NCBI GenBank assembly: GCA_022793995.1
Contig: JAAWDY010000007.1
Location: 1 to 45,395, forward strand
Source of the DNA: Coprococcus sp.
Lineage (GTDB): Bacteria > Bacillota > Clostridia > Lachnospirales > Lachnospiraceae
DNA length: 45,395 nucleotides
Direction of reading: 5' to 3'
Program-made: the position numbers and the translations under genes
The notes under the pieces: generated by a model
Databases searched by the model: none
What the model saw: only the letters and a program-made list of their open reading frames with translations
Told to the model about the DNA's origin: nothing
Part shown: positions 1 to 7,839 of the stretch, piece after piece
Layout of the letters: each line of letters begins with the position of its first letter
How positions within the stretch are numbered: position 1 is the stretch's first letter

Positions 1-64
1 GTCCTTCCTCCTCATGAAGGCGGACAATCTTCTTTTTAAATTCGGGTGTGTAATTCTGTGGCAT
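1..64 (-). CDS. IS3-type transposase OrfA, N-terminal end only
   Basis: The minus strand encodes MPQNYTPEFKKKIVRLHEEE from an ATG at 64 and then leaves the window. This is the typical start of the small helix-turn-helix OrfA protein of IS3-family elements, which binds the element ends; OrfB would carry the DDE catalytic domain. An AGAGG ribosome site lies about 8 nt upstream of the ATG. Only about 21 codons are visible, so neither the family subgroup nor intactness can be judged. The gene points out of the window, away from the aminopeptidase gene. Confidence 0.7.
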   Translation of the reverse strand, partial: MPQNYTPEFKKKIVRLHEEEG

Positions 65-112
65 AATAAGTACCTCTTTCTCAATTATTTTCAGTATATC
101 TTATTAGACACT
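1..112 (-). mobile_element. Left end of an insertion sequence (IS3-like)
   Basis: The transposase start is preceded by a short AT-rich leader that begins TGTCTAATAAG (minus strand, from about 110). A terminal TG is typical of IS3-family ends, so the element boundary is probably near 110-112, some 16-18 bp past the aminopeptidase stop codon. The other end and the target duplication are outside the window, so the boundary is an inference. Confidence 0.5.
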
Positions 113-127
113 CCCGTTACAACTTTA

Positions 128-1429
128 TTATAGCACTTCAATTGTCTCTATATGGCTGTCAAAAAACTCTTTCACTGCCTGAATCATATAGCATCCATCC
201 TTTACCCCTGCGGTCTCATAGGCTGAATGCATCGCAAGCTGCGGAAGTCCGATATCAATACTGTTCATGGACACTTGTGACATCGCGATATTCCCGAGCG
301 TGCTCCCGCCCGCCATGTCGGAACGGTTGGCAAAAAACTGCAGCGGCACACCTGCTTTTTCGCAGATTCCACGGAACACGGCAATGCTTACCGCATCGCT
401 GGTATACTTCTGTCCGGCGTGCGATTTCACAACAATCCCTTCGTTCATATACACACAATTTCCTTCATCCGTTTTCTCAGGATGGTTCGGATGGACCGCG
501 TGGGCATTATCACAGCTGAGCATAAAGCCTTTCGCCGCCGCGCGGTAGAACTCTTCTTCGTCTTTACCCAGGCTTCGATTGACGCGCATGAGTGTATCGT
601 ACAGGAAGGTGGACGCCGCCCCCTGCTTGGTTCCCGAGCCTACCTCTTCGTTGTCAAAGCATGCGAATACATTGACCGCATGTTCATCCGCACCTTGCAG
701 GAATCCCTGGAGGGAGGTGTAAGCGCACTCCAGGTCATCTAACTGCGGGCAGGAAATATACTCCTTGTTCGCTCCCCACACGCAAGGCTGCATCCGGTTA
801 TAGAGATACAGATCCATCCCATAGACGGCTTCTTCTTCCACACCCAGCTCCTTTGCGATCAGTTTCTTAAAATCGCCCTTCGCGCACTCGCTTCCTCCAA
901 ACAGCGGAAGCATATCCACCTGCTTATTGTAGGCGTATCCGTCATTGACCTCACGGTTCATATGGATCGCCATATTCGGAATCAGTAGCAGATCCCTATC
1001 TACACAGAGCAGCCTTGCGGCAAATTTTGACCCATCTCTAACGATGACCCGTCCTGCGACAGACAAGGGACGGTCGAACCATGTGGCGCAAAGCATCCCG
1101 CCGTATCCTTCTGTGTTCAGTTTCATATATTTCTCTTTCACCTGGATCTCAGCGTTCTCTTTGACCTTAAAGGCAGGGGAATCACTGTGGGATGCCGCGA
1201 TCTTAAAGCAATAATCTTTGAGCTCCTTCCCCACATTCAGGGCGATGATACTGGAATCATTCCGAGTCACATAATACTTCTGCCCCGGACAGATCTCCCA
1301 TTTCTCACCTTCATTTAGCCTCTGATACCCCTGTTCATGCAAGAGTGTGCCCAGATTCGCCACCGCATGGAACGCTGTCGGGCTTTTTCCGATAAAGGAT
1401 GTAAGCCCGGATACAATTTCTTCGTACAT
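128..1429 (-). CDS. M18 family aminopeptidase (aspartyl aminopeptidase type)
   Basis: This 433-residue protein has the length and motifs of the M18 zinc aminopeptidases, cytosolic enzymes that remove N-terminal residues, often acidic, from peptides. Visible metal or catalytic motifs are ASHSDSPAFK near residue 80, DNEEVGSGTKQGA at about 259-271, the HAVHPNHPEK segment near 310, and a C-terminal MHSAYETAG holding the last metal-binding histidine. It starts one base after the stop of the upstream permease gene and has an AGAGGTGG ribosome site inside that gene's end, so the two are translated from one transcript. The pairing suggests uptake of amino acids or small peptides plus intracellular peptide breakdown. 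The substrate cannot be fixed from sequence. An insertion sequence begins just past its stop codon, and no terminator is visible. Confidence 0.93.
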   Translation of the reverse strand: MYEEIVSGLTSFIGKSPTAFHAVANLGTLLHEQGYQRLNEGEKWEICPGQKYYVTRNDSSIIALNVGKELKDYCFKIAASHSDSPAFKVKENAEIQVKEKYMKLNTEGYGGMLCATWFDRPLSVAGRVIVRDGSKFAARLLCVDRDLLLIPNMAIHMNREVNDGYAYNKQVDMLPLFGGSECAKGDFKKLIAKELGVEEEAVYGMDLYLYNRMQPCVWGANKEYISCPQLDDLECAYTSLQGFLQGADEHAVNVFACFDNEEVGSGTKQGAASTFLYDTLMRVNRSLGKDEEEFYRAAAKGFMLSCDNAHAVHPNHPEKTDEGNCVYMNEGIVVKSHAGQKYTSDAVSIAVFRGICEKAGVPLQFFANRSDMAGGSTLGNIAMSQVSMNSIDIGLPQLAMHSAYETAGVKDGCYMIQAVKEFFDSHIETIEVL

Positions 1430-1430
1430 T

Positions 1431-2864
1431 TTATGAAACCACCTCTCGTTTTTCTTTTTTTGCTATCTGAGGAAGCAGGATTCCAAGCGCGGTCAACACG
1501 ATCGGCGTAATCACGTTCAGTGCAAACGTAAACGGATCCGTACTGTACATCCCCAGGAAACAACATACCGCCGTGATCGCAAAACACCAGCCGCCAAAGA
1601 ATTTTGCAACCCCTTGATTCTTGACGAAACGATATTCCGCCGGAATTTGCTCAATCGCTTTTCTAAGCCCCAAATATGCCACGAATACCCAGAGATACCG
1701 GAGCGGCATACACACGGAATTCAGTTTTGTGAGCTGCTGCAATACTGCCGCCGCGCCTGGCACGAACGTCTGGACCATAATGATCGAACCAGACAAAATC
1801 ATCACCAGAAAGATACCGTTGCTGTACACGTCAAAACGATTTTTCTTCAAAAGCTTGGTCGGAATAAATTCACGTGTATGTTCATTGTCAAGCAACATAC
1901 GCAGCGGAGCGTCAATACTCAGAATCAGGATAGAAAACTGGCTGATTACATTACAGAGCGCATAGATGATGAGGAACGCATCGCCCACATGATAATATTC
2001 CCCTAATCTCTGGAATGCCCAGTATGCGCCGTTCGCAGCATAAGAATTAAAGGTTTCCGTGCTGCTGTTGATTACCGCAGGATCGAACATCTTTCCCATC
2101 GCAATGGTCCCAAGCATCGCGCATATTACGACCATTGCCGCCATTGCTATAATTCCTTTCGGGAAACCTTTACTTGGATTTTCCACCTTATTTACATAGG
2201 GAGAGATCTTCTCACACCCGCCTACCGCGAACACCAGGATCGACAGCGACGTAAAATATGCCACATTTAAATTCGGAATCAGAGTCTTAAGGCTGTACTC
2301 CGTATGGACATAGTCTGCTCCCGGATTGATAAGCGGGGCGGTAAACATCATGATAATATAAAGAATCGACATGATGAACATACAGGTTCCTGCAAGCGTG
2401 AGGAGCTTCTTAAGAGGGTTCAGCCCTCGACTCGCGATAAAGCATCCGACCAGGAAGATTCCAAGCGTCGCCAGCTGCACGTACAGCGTCGGGAAAGAAT
2501 CATATGTCTCCGCATTACGGAACACCATCCAGCTGAGCGCCTTCAGGCCGCCGCTTCCTTTACTTGCTATGTAGGTAATATGGCAGGCAAAATATGTCCA
2601 CCCCGCGTAGTACGCAAGTTTCGGCCCTATGGTTCCGTGAATCCATGAACTGACGCCACCGCCCTCGTTCTTGAACGCGGAGCCAAGCTCCCCCACCATC
2701 AATGCATACGGCAGGAAATATAACACAAACATGAATATCCAGCTCAATATAACCTGTATTCCATTAAAATACAAAAATCCGTTTACAACGTTTCCAAATC
2801 CCCAGACTGTGGAGAATCCCATCATAGCCAGGGCAGTCCATTTTATCTTACTCTTATCTGACAT
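1431..2864 (-). CDS. APC-superfamily amino acid permease
   Basis: The 477-residue protein is a polytopic membrane protein with about twelve hydrophobic segments. Its N-terminus (TALAMMGFSTVWGFGNVVNG) has the unwound first-helix pattern of the amino acid/polyamine/organocation superfamily, near the glutamate/GABA-type antiporter branch. It should move an amino acid across the cytoplasmic membrane by exchange or proton symport. A strong GAGGAGG ribosome site lies 5-6 nt before the ATG. It is the first gene of a two-gene operon with the M18 aminopeptidase. The substrate is unknown, and the family assignment is firmer than any specific name. Confidence 0.9.
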   Translation of the reverse strand: MSDKSKIKWTALAMMGFSTVWGFGNVVNGFLYFNGIQVILSWIFMFVLYFLPYALMVGELGSAFKNEGGGVSSWIHGTIGPKLAYYAGWTYFACHITYIASKGSGGLKALSWMVFRNAETYDSFPTLYVQLATLGIFLVGCFIASRGLNPLKKLLTLAGTCMFIMSILYIIMMFTAPLINPGADYVHTEYSLKTLIPNLNVAYFTSLSILVFAVGGCEKISPYVNKVENPSKGFPKGIIAMAAMVVICAMLGTIAMGKMFDPAVINSSTETFNSYAANGAYWAFQRLGEYYHVGDAFLIIYALCNVISQFSILILSIDAPLRMLLDNEHTREFIPTKLLKKNRFDVYSNGIFLVMILSGSIIMVQTFVPGAAAVLQQLTKLNSVCMPLRYLWVFVAYLGLRKAIEQIPAEYRFVKNQGVAKFFGGWCFAITAVCCFLGMYSTDPFTFALNVITPIVLTALGILLPQIAKKEKREVVS

Positions 2865-2977
2865 TTCTTCCTCCTCGGGTACTCTTATCTTTTGATCTTC
2901 CTTTTTTATTCTCTATTCTCTCTTTTCTTCCAAACCCGCCTCTTTTGCCCCTGCCCTCCTTCCCTTTAAAAATGCCT

Positions 2978-2991
2978 CGGTATCGATACCG
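2978..2991. promoter_or_regulatory. 14-bp perfect palindrome upstream of the permease gene
   Basis: CGGTATCGATACCG reads the same on both strands. It lies about 115 bp before the permease start codon in a 241-bp intergenic stretch that holds no convincing gene. A symmetric site at this place suits a dimeric repressor or activator; the regulator is unknown. Confidence 0.4.
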
Positions 2992-3105
2992 CAGGCGGCA
3001 GATTTGTACTTCACTAAATAAGAGTTTACACCCGATGTCCTTTGTATGCCAAATAAGAAAAATGAATGCTCTATAAGAAAAACTGATAGTCTCCCCAGCA
3101 AACGG

Positions 3106-3786
3106 TTATGTTTCCTCAGCGATCTGTTTCAGCTTTGCAAGCACGTCGCCCAGCTTCTTTTTCTTGCTGTTCCTTCTATAATATACTTTCATGCACTGCG
3201 GACATTTCCAGTCGGATAACAGATAGATTTCCCCCGAACACTGTGAGAAATAATAACTGTCCACAAAAGCATACCCATCGTTGAATTCAACCTTAATCTT
3301 CATCGTCTCCGCATTATCCACATAACAGATATTCCTACAGGAATCATAAAACGTCTTATCCAGGTCTTCCACCACACTGCAAGGATACGCCCGTGTCCCA
3401 TACCGGACATACCCTTTCAATTCCTCAAGCACGACTGTCCCGGAACTGTGTATCGTAGTGTCCTTCCCGACATAGACCCCGATCGGCTGTTCGCTGAGCG
3501 TGAACTCTTCAATATCTTCTTCCCTGTATTCTTCGTCCATGCCATAACCAATGTAGATATCAAGAGAATGTTCTCCAAGCATACTGTTCCCCACAGAGCG
3601 GTCGATCTTACTGAACTGAAAGTCCTCTTCAGAATAAAAGGCATCGACCATCTTCTGGAGCCTGCGCCATAAAAGTTTACTGATCGTACTGTCCACCCCG
3701 ACCCGTATCACGTCTTTCCTGTGTATCTGCTCAAGCTCTTTTTCCATCCCCCAACTTGTACTTACAGCATTATAAATTCCGGTCAT
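3106..3786 (-). CDS. LysR-type effector-binding domain protein without the HTH domain
   Basis: The protein resembles the C-terminal periplasmic-binding-fold domain of LysR regulators: a short helical lead-in (MEKELEQIHRKDVIRVGV), a first lobe ending near EQPIGVYVG, and a crossover into a second lobe. No winged HTH is encoded; the sequence just upstream is an ABC permease gene. A CPQCM motif near the C-terminus is unusual for the family. The start is uncertain. The ORF is open to an ATG at 3819, but 3786 has the better ribosome site (AGGAAAG), and a near-consensus promoter overlaps this area, which could even favour the ATG at 3747. It may be a truncated regulator, a stand-alone ligand-binding protein or a decaying gene. 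Confidence 0.55.
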   Translation of the reverse strand: MTGIYNAVSTSWGMEKELEQIHRKDVIRVGVDSTISKLLWRRLQKMVDAFYSEEDFQFSKIDRSVGNSMLGEHSLDIYIGYGMDEEYREEDIEEFTLSEQPIGVYVGKDTTIHSSGTVVLEELKGYVRYGTRAYPCSVVEDLDKTFYDSCRNICYVDNAETMKIKVEFNDGYAFVDSYYFSQCSGEIYLLSDWKCPQCMKVYYRRNSKKKKLGDVLAKLKQIAEET

Positions 3787-3815
3787 ATTATAGTCTTTCC
3801 TGCCGTTCAAGTCAA
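3787..3815 (-). promoter_or_regulatory. Near-consensus sigma-A promoter inside the start region of the LysR-like gene
   Basis: On the minus strand TTGACT, a 17-bp spacer and TATAAT are seen, a match of 11 of 12 to the vegetative consensus. The -10 box directly touches the ATG at 3786. A transcript from it would begin inside the ORF and could only serve the downstream ATG at 3747. Confidence 0.5.
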
Positions 3816-3837
3816 CCATAATCAGATGGACCCAATT

Positions 3838-4599
3838 TCATAATCTTTTCCGGTCAAAGAAAAGCACTGCCAGTCCCATGCACAAGAACACCATGGCTCC
3901 CGCCGCCGTCATGCAGGCATAGTAATTCCCCGGATCATGTATTCCCTGCATCAAAGCCATCCCCTCCATGAGTTTCATGGGAAGAAATTTTCCAAGTTTC
4001 GGAAACATACTCAGTATATATACCCCTACGACAATTCCTCCTGTTCCCAAAAGCGCCTGTGTCACGCTCTGTGCGATCGTCGAGAACAATACCAGAAGTG
4101 CTATCACCCAAACTCCGAACAGCCAGGTCAAGGCCGCTGCAAGGAAAAGGTGGCCCGCGATACCGTTATCCCAGAAAAACGCATTGTATCCATAGGTGAT
4201 CCCAAAGCAAAGCCAGTACAAAAACGTCCATATGCCAAAGGCCATCAGCGCTTTTGCAAATACGATTTTCCTTCTGGACAGTCCTTTTGTCACCACAGGA
4301 ATTAACGTACCTTTTTGATATTCTGCCGTAAATATTCCGCCGTTTATCAAGATTACTATAACAATTCCGATGGGAATATTCTTATAGAACTGTGTCCATG
4401 AAGTCATCGCATCTACTGTAATGTCCGTAATCACAAGCCCTGTACCCGCAAAGGATTCGGACATGGTTTCCATCAGCCAGGGCGTCAACTTTGCAATAGC
4501 CGGATTCATGATCCCAAGAAGAATAAAGATCAGTGTCAGGATTAGGAGACGGCCAGTCCGGCAAAGTTCCATCCATTCCTTTTTCAAAAATGCTCTCAT
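3838..4599 (-). CDS. ABC-2 type transporter permease
   Basis: This 253-residue membrane protein begins with the cytosolic lead MRAFLKKEWMEL typical of ABC-2 permeases and then shows about six hydrophobic helices, including LILTLIFILLG and VIVILINGGIF. It forms the channel of an exporter with the ATPase encoded just upstream. The ATG at 4599 overlaps the ATPase stop codon (ATGA) and has a GGAGGTGG ribosome site, so the longer open frame that runs to 4755 is not the real start. It belongs to the XRE regulator-PLDc_N-ATPase-permease operon. The exported substrate is unknown; related modules handle antimicrobial peptides, or lipids. Confidence 0.88.
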   Translation of the reverse strand: MRAFLKKEWMELCRTGRLLILTLIFILLGIMNPAIAKLTPWLMETMSESFAGTGLVITDITVDAMTSWTQFYKNIPIGIVIVILINGGIFTAEYQKGTLIPVVTKGLSRRKIVFAKALMAFGIWTFLYWLCFGITYGYNAFFWDNGIAGHLFLAAALTWLFGVWVIALLVLFSTIAQSVTQALLGTGGIVVGVYILSMFPKLGKFLPMKLMEGMALMQGIHDPGNYYACMTAAGAMVFLCMGLAVLFFDRKRL

Positions 4600-5492
4600 T
4601 TTCCCACCACCTCCATAAACAAATCCTCTAAAGACGCTTCCTGCCGTTCGATCCGCAGGACCGGAGTCCGGTTGTCCGCAAGAAAGCGCAGAATATCCGG
4701 CAGACGGCCGGCTTCCTCCAGCCGAAGGCTGTTTTGCCCTGTGGATTTCAAACAATGAAAAGCGTTCAAAAGCATCGGAACATCTTCTGTCCGTTCCAGT
4801 TCCAACTCTGTTGCCGCGGTCTTTTTCTTTGCCCGCACTTCCTCAAGAGGACCTTCAAGTACAATCCGTCCATCATGGAGAAACGCGATCTCATCGCAGA
4901 TATGCTCCACATCCGAGAGGATATGTGTAGAAAAGATCACTGTCGTCTGCTCCTTTGCGTTTACCAGGATATCCAATAATTCTTTGCGTCCTGCGGGATC
5001 CAGCGCGGAGGTCGGCTCATCGCAGATCAAAAGCTTGGGACGGCCAAATAGAGCCTGCGCAACGCCCAGACGTTGTTTCATACCACGGGAAAATCCTTTG
5101 ATCCGGCGTTTCTCTTTATCCAGTCCCACCAGACGGAGCAATTCCTCACTGCGCAGCCTGATTTCATTTGCCGGCATTTTGGAGATCTCCCCGCAAAAGC
5201 GCAAATACTCTGCCGGAGTCATATACGGATAAAATTCCGGAACGTCCGGCAGGTATCCCACGAATCGATTGGTCGCAGTATTTCCATAGCGGACCGGCAT
5301 TCCATTTACAAAGATTTCCCCTCCGTCACTGGCGAGCAGGCCAAGGATTAATTTCATAGCAGTCGTCTTTCCCGCTCCATTTTGCCCTACAAAGCCGAAC
5401 ACGGTATGCTCCGGGACTGAAAAACTGACGTCCCGCAGCACTTGTTTTTCTCCAAATTTCTTTGCTATATGTGTAAGAGTCAGCATACCCAT
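4596..5492 (-). CDS. ABC transporter ATP-binding protein
   Basis: The 298-residue protein has a full nucleotide-binding domain: Walker A GQNGAGKTT near residue 35, a Q-loop region (GYLPDVPEFY), the degenerate signature FSRGMKQRLG, Walker B LLICDEP, the D-loop SALDP and the switch histidine STHIL. A C-terminal extension of about 80 residues is typical of ABC-2 exporter ATPases. The ATG at 5492 is preferred over the ATG at 5486 because GAGAGG lies about 9 nt upstream of it. It follows the PLDc_N gene without a gap and overlaps the permease gene by 4 nt, so the two subunits are translationally coupled. Confidence 0.93.
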   Translation of the reverse strand: MGMLTLTHIAKKFGEKQVLRDVSFSVPEHTVFGFVGQNGAGKTTAMKLILGLLASDGGEIFVNGMPVRYGNTATNRFVGYLPDVPEFYPYMTPAEYLRFCGEISKMPANEIRLRSEELLRLVGLDKEKRRIKGFSRGMKQRLGVAQALFGRPKLLICDEPTSALDPAGRKELLDILVNAKEQTTVIFSTHILSDVEHICDEIAFLHDGRIVLEGPLEEVRAKKKTAATELELERTEDVPMLLNAFHCLKSTGQNSLRLEEAGRLPDILRFLADNRTPVLRIERQEASLEDLFMEVVGK

Positions 5493-5705
5493 TTATGAAT
5501 CCTCTCTTCCCAACAGAAAATACAGAATCGGGCCGACAAACTGCATCCCGATCACAACAACAGCGATCCAAAGTCCGCGGCTTCCCCGCTTATACGTTTT
5601 ATGCGTCAAAATATGATACAGAGTATAGCCAAGCAAAGCGATCTCCGCCACGGCGAGCGGAATCAAAAATGGCAGCAATTCCTTGATATCAGGCATTTTT
5701 TTCAC
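5493..5705 (-). CDS. PLDc_N domain small membrane protein
   Basis: The 70-residue protein has two hydrophobic helices (LLPFLIPLAVAEIALLGYTL and LWIAVVVIGMQFVGPILYFL) separated by a short basic loop, and ends in GRE. This is the PLDc_N pattern, the membrane-anchor segment found at the N-terminus of cardiolipin synthases, here as a stand-alone protein. It overlaps the end of the regulator gene by 17 nt and ends directly before the ATPase gene. Stand-alone PLDc_N proteins recur beside ABC-2 exporters in Firmicutes, so it may be a regulatory or accessory subunit. That role is inference. Confidence 0.85.
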   Translation of the reverse strand: MKKMPDIKELLPFLIPLAVAEIALLGYTLYHILTHKTYKRGSRGLWIAVVVIGMQFVGPILYFLLGREDS

Positions 5706-6822
5706 CTCCTCCTTTTGTTAATCTGCGGACAAGCCTTTGAAACTCATTCTTTTCCTTTATACTGTCAAACGCAGGATGTGCCAGGATTCCTTGTATATTC
5801 TGCCGGATGAAACTCTTATCCCGTGGCGCCATACTGCCAAGGGGCAGTTGATCGATCCATTCTTCCAGCTGGTCGAAATACTCGTCTCCATGAAGAACAA
5901 TCTGCTCTGCCTTTAAAAGCGTATCCACACACTTTTCAAATCGCCCAAGCGCTTCCAGCGCTTTCCCCTCCTTTTCATGCAACGCATAAACGATGGCGGA
6001 TTGAAAATGAAACTGGGCGGCAGCATTTGGATGGAGAGCTTCCAAATGGTACAGCTCCATAATCCCTGTTATGCGCCGGATGATTTCCTCACACTTCTTT
6101 CCATCCTCTTCATTCAGAACGAGCACCAGCGCAGCGTCTCCTACCAGGTTCAGAAGATCCAGGTATTGTTTTGCCTGTGCGAAACTTTTTGCTTTTTGGG
6201 TGTCTCCTGCCATTTGATAAGCCTGCACCAGAAAGACCCCGTTCTGCCCTGCAAGGCGGCTAGGATCCGCAGTGGGTTCCAGCGCCTCGATTGCTTCTGC
6301 GGCTTTTCCAAGCTGGAGATGTAAACCCGCTTTTAGGACCACAGCGTCGCTGCAAAGCCCCACATCACTGCAATTTTCCAGTATCCGGTCGCACCATCCT
6401 GCCGCTTCTTGCAAAAGTGATCTACTTTCCTCCTTTGTCTCTGCAAGCATAAAGTGGTTCGAGTACAAAACACCAAGCTGCAGAAGAAGCGGATAACAGG
6501 CGTAATATCTATGGGCTAGCTCTCTGATCTTCTGAAGCACGTCCGCAAAGGGAAGGCTCGCAAAGTCTTTACACAGTTCTGCATACCTGCGGCGGATCTG
6601 CTCCCTGGAAAGCTGGGCCTCGTAGCCAATCAATTCGTCCACCGTCACATCGAAAAAAGCCGCCATCTGGGGCAGGAGTAAAAGATCCGGCGTATTAATC
6701 CCTTTCTCCCATTTGGAAACCGACGCCTTGGTGACCCCCATAAAATCAGCCAATTCCTCCTGCGTCAGCTTCTTTTCATGACGAAGCCGGATAATGTTAT
6801 CCGGTAAATTCAGTTTGTTCAT
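5689..6822 (-). CDS. XRE-family regulator with TPR-like C-terminal region
   Basis: Residues 1-70 form a Cro/C1-type HTH (IRLRHEKKLTQEELADFMGVTKASVSKWEKG). The remaining 300 residues are helical and rich in Ala, Leu and Glu (for example AVVLKAGLHLQLGKAAEAIEALE), like tetratricopeptide repeats that bind a peptide or partner protein. An AAGGAGG ribosome site supports the ATG at 6822. It is the first gene of the exporter operon and so probably controls it. The promoter and a pair of 49-bp repeats lie just upstream and are its most likely targets. Confidence 0.88.
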   Translation of the reverse strand: MNKLNLPDNIIRLRHEKKLTQEELADFMGVTKASVSKWEKGINTPDLLLLPQMAAFFDVTVDELIGYEAQLSREQIRRRYAELCKDFASLPFADVLQKIRELAHRYYACYPLLLQLGVLYSNHFMLAETKEESRSLLQEAAGWCDRILENCSDVGLCSDAVVLKAGLHLQLGKAAEAIEALEPTADPSRLAGQNGVFLVQAYQMAGDTQKAKSFAQAKQYLDLLNLVGDAALVLVLNEEDGKKCEEIIRRITGIMELYHLEALHPNAAAQFHFQSAIVYALHEKEGKALEALGRFEKCVDTLLKAEQIVLHGDEYFDQLEEWIDQLPLGSMAPRDKSFIRQNIQGILAHPAFDSIKEKNEFQRLVRRLTKGGGEKNA

Positions 6823-6858
6823 GCATTTATCCTCCTTGAAATCGAATCGCCTATATTT

Positions 6859-6907
6859 GGGACTCGTGAACCCAATCGCCTATTCGGCGATGCGTTTTAT
6901 AAAGTAT
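6859..6907. repeat. 49-bp direct repeat, copy 1
   Basis: It differs at one base from a second copy 69 bp away. Each copy contains the small hairpin ATCGCC-GAATA-GGCGAT (minus strand) and a TTTATAAAA stretch. A shorter partial copy (AATCGCCTATA) lies next to it nearer the XRE gene. The copies lie in the leader of the XRE-exporter operon. Confidence 0.85.
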
Positions 6908-6927
6908 CCCTCATGGCACACCCATTC

Positions 6928-6976
6928 GGGATTCGTGAACCCAATCGCCTATTCGGCGATGCGTTTTATAAAGTAT
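6928..6976. repeat. 49-bp direct repeat, copy 2
   Basis: This is the upstream copy of the repeat seen at 6859-6907. Its outer edge runs into the -10 box of the predicted operon promoter, so the duplication also doubled part of the promoter-proximal sequence. Confidence 0.85.
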
Positions 6977-7001
6977 AACAGGATGATACCCTTTTATTCA
7001 A
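6972..7001 (-). promoter_or_regulatory. Probable promoter of the XRE-PLDc_N-ABC operon
   Basis: On the minus strand TTGAAT and TATACT are separated by 18 bp. Transcription would start just before the second 49-bp repeat, giving a leader of roughly 145 nt that contains both repeats and their hairpins. Confidence 0.5.
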
Positions 7002-7054
7002 TCGACGATCTCGATACTTTCAGAAATAAAGTAACCTGTTAGGAAACCTTCCCC

Positions 7055-7117
7055 AAAAACAAAAAGACAGCCATTGATCCCCGCCTGTAAAAGCGGATCA
7101 AAAGATCAATGACTGTC
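7055..7117 (-). terminator. Rho-independent terminator after the RibD-like gene
   Basis: On the minus strand a long stem is formed by GACAGTCATTGATC and GATCAATGGCTGTC (one mismatch), with a smaller inner hairpin CCGC/GCGG. It is followed by TTTTTGTTTTT and lies just past the stop codon of the RibD-like gene. Confidence 0.85.
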
Positions 7118-7120
7118 CCT

Positions 7121-7801
7121 TTAACTTAAGACTTTATATTTCAGATGAATGTAGGATTCCTTGAGTGCCTCGCACTTTTCAAGTTGTAACACTCCCAGTA
7201 AATTTAAATCTTCGATCATTGTGATCGACTCTCCGTCAATGAGCGTAGATGTATCTTTCCCTCCTACCAATACCGGGGCTATTACGATATCCACATAATC
7301 AATCAATTTGCTTCTTAGAAATAATCCGTTTAAAGTGCCCCCTGATTGAATCGTTAACCGTTCACAGCCATGATCGTCTTTCAAGGTTTGTAATGCATCC
7401 GCCAAATCCAAAGAATCCTGCTGGATGATATACAGATTCTCTTCCTTTACTGAAAATGCGGGATGCGCAGGATTCTGTGTTATCAATACAAAACGCTTTG
7501 ACCATGCGCAAAAATAGCGGATCCCATGTTCTGTTAAATGGTGATTATCCAGAAGCACAAAAGACACCGGCGATTTCGCTGGAAAATCTTTCTCATTGAC
7601 TCCCATCTTTTTCTGAACTCTTCCAGTATTCAGCGACCATAGATCCGTCGTTTGTTCAAGCTCATAATACTGATGCAAGCCTTCTCCCACGCCAGGTATC
7701 CCTGGAAAATCTTGGTCTACATCCAGTGTATCGGAAGCGCCTGTACTGATTTTCCCATCCACGGACATCAGCATAAACAATGTCGTTATTGGCCTATTCA
7801 T
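7121..7801 (-). CDS. RibD C-terminal/dihydrofolate reductase-like protein
   Basis: The 226-residue protein has the RibD_C fold: an N-terminal strand with PITTLFMLMSVDGKIS, a nucleotide-binding segment LTIQSGGTLNGLFLRSKLID, and the C-terminal APVLVGGKDTSTL motif. Family members use NAD(P)H to reduce pterin- or pyrimidine-like substrates. No deaminase domain is present and no riboflavin genes are nearby, so the substrate is unknown. The ATG at 7801 has AGGAGG 8 nt upstream; the ATG at 7825 has no ribosome site. It is the last gene after the AgrA/AgrC-like pair and ends at a strong terminator. Confidence 0.85.
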   Translation of the reverse strand: MNRPITTLFMLMSVDGKISTGASDTLDVDQDFPGIPGVGEGLHQYYELEQTTDLWSLNTGRVQKKMGVNEKDFPAKSPVSFVLLDNHHLTEHGIRYFCAWSKRFVLITQNPAHPAFSVKEENLYIIQQDSLDLADALQTLKDDHGCERLTIQSGGTLNGLFLRSKLIDYVDIVIAPVLVGGKDTSTLIDGESITMIEDLNLLGVLQLEKCEALKESYIHLKYKVLS

Positions 7802-7839
7802 GGTTTTCTTCCTCCTAATTTTCAATCCATCTACCGACG

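Noticed and set aside
2913..3101. A 62-codon minus-strand ORF upstream of the permease gene
   Set aside because: It has no recognisable features and no good ribosome site, and it overlaps the likely promoter region with the palindrome.
6859..6976. The 49-bp repeats as a CRISPR array
   Set aside because: There are only two full copies, the intervening sequence is 20 bp, and no cas genes are nearby. The promoter-leader position gives a better explanation.
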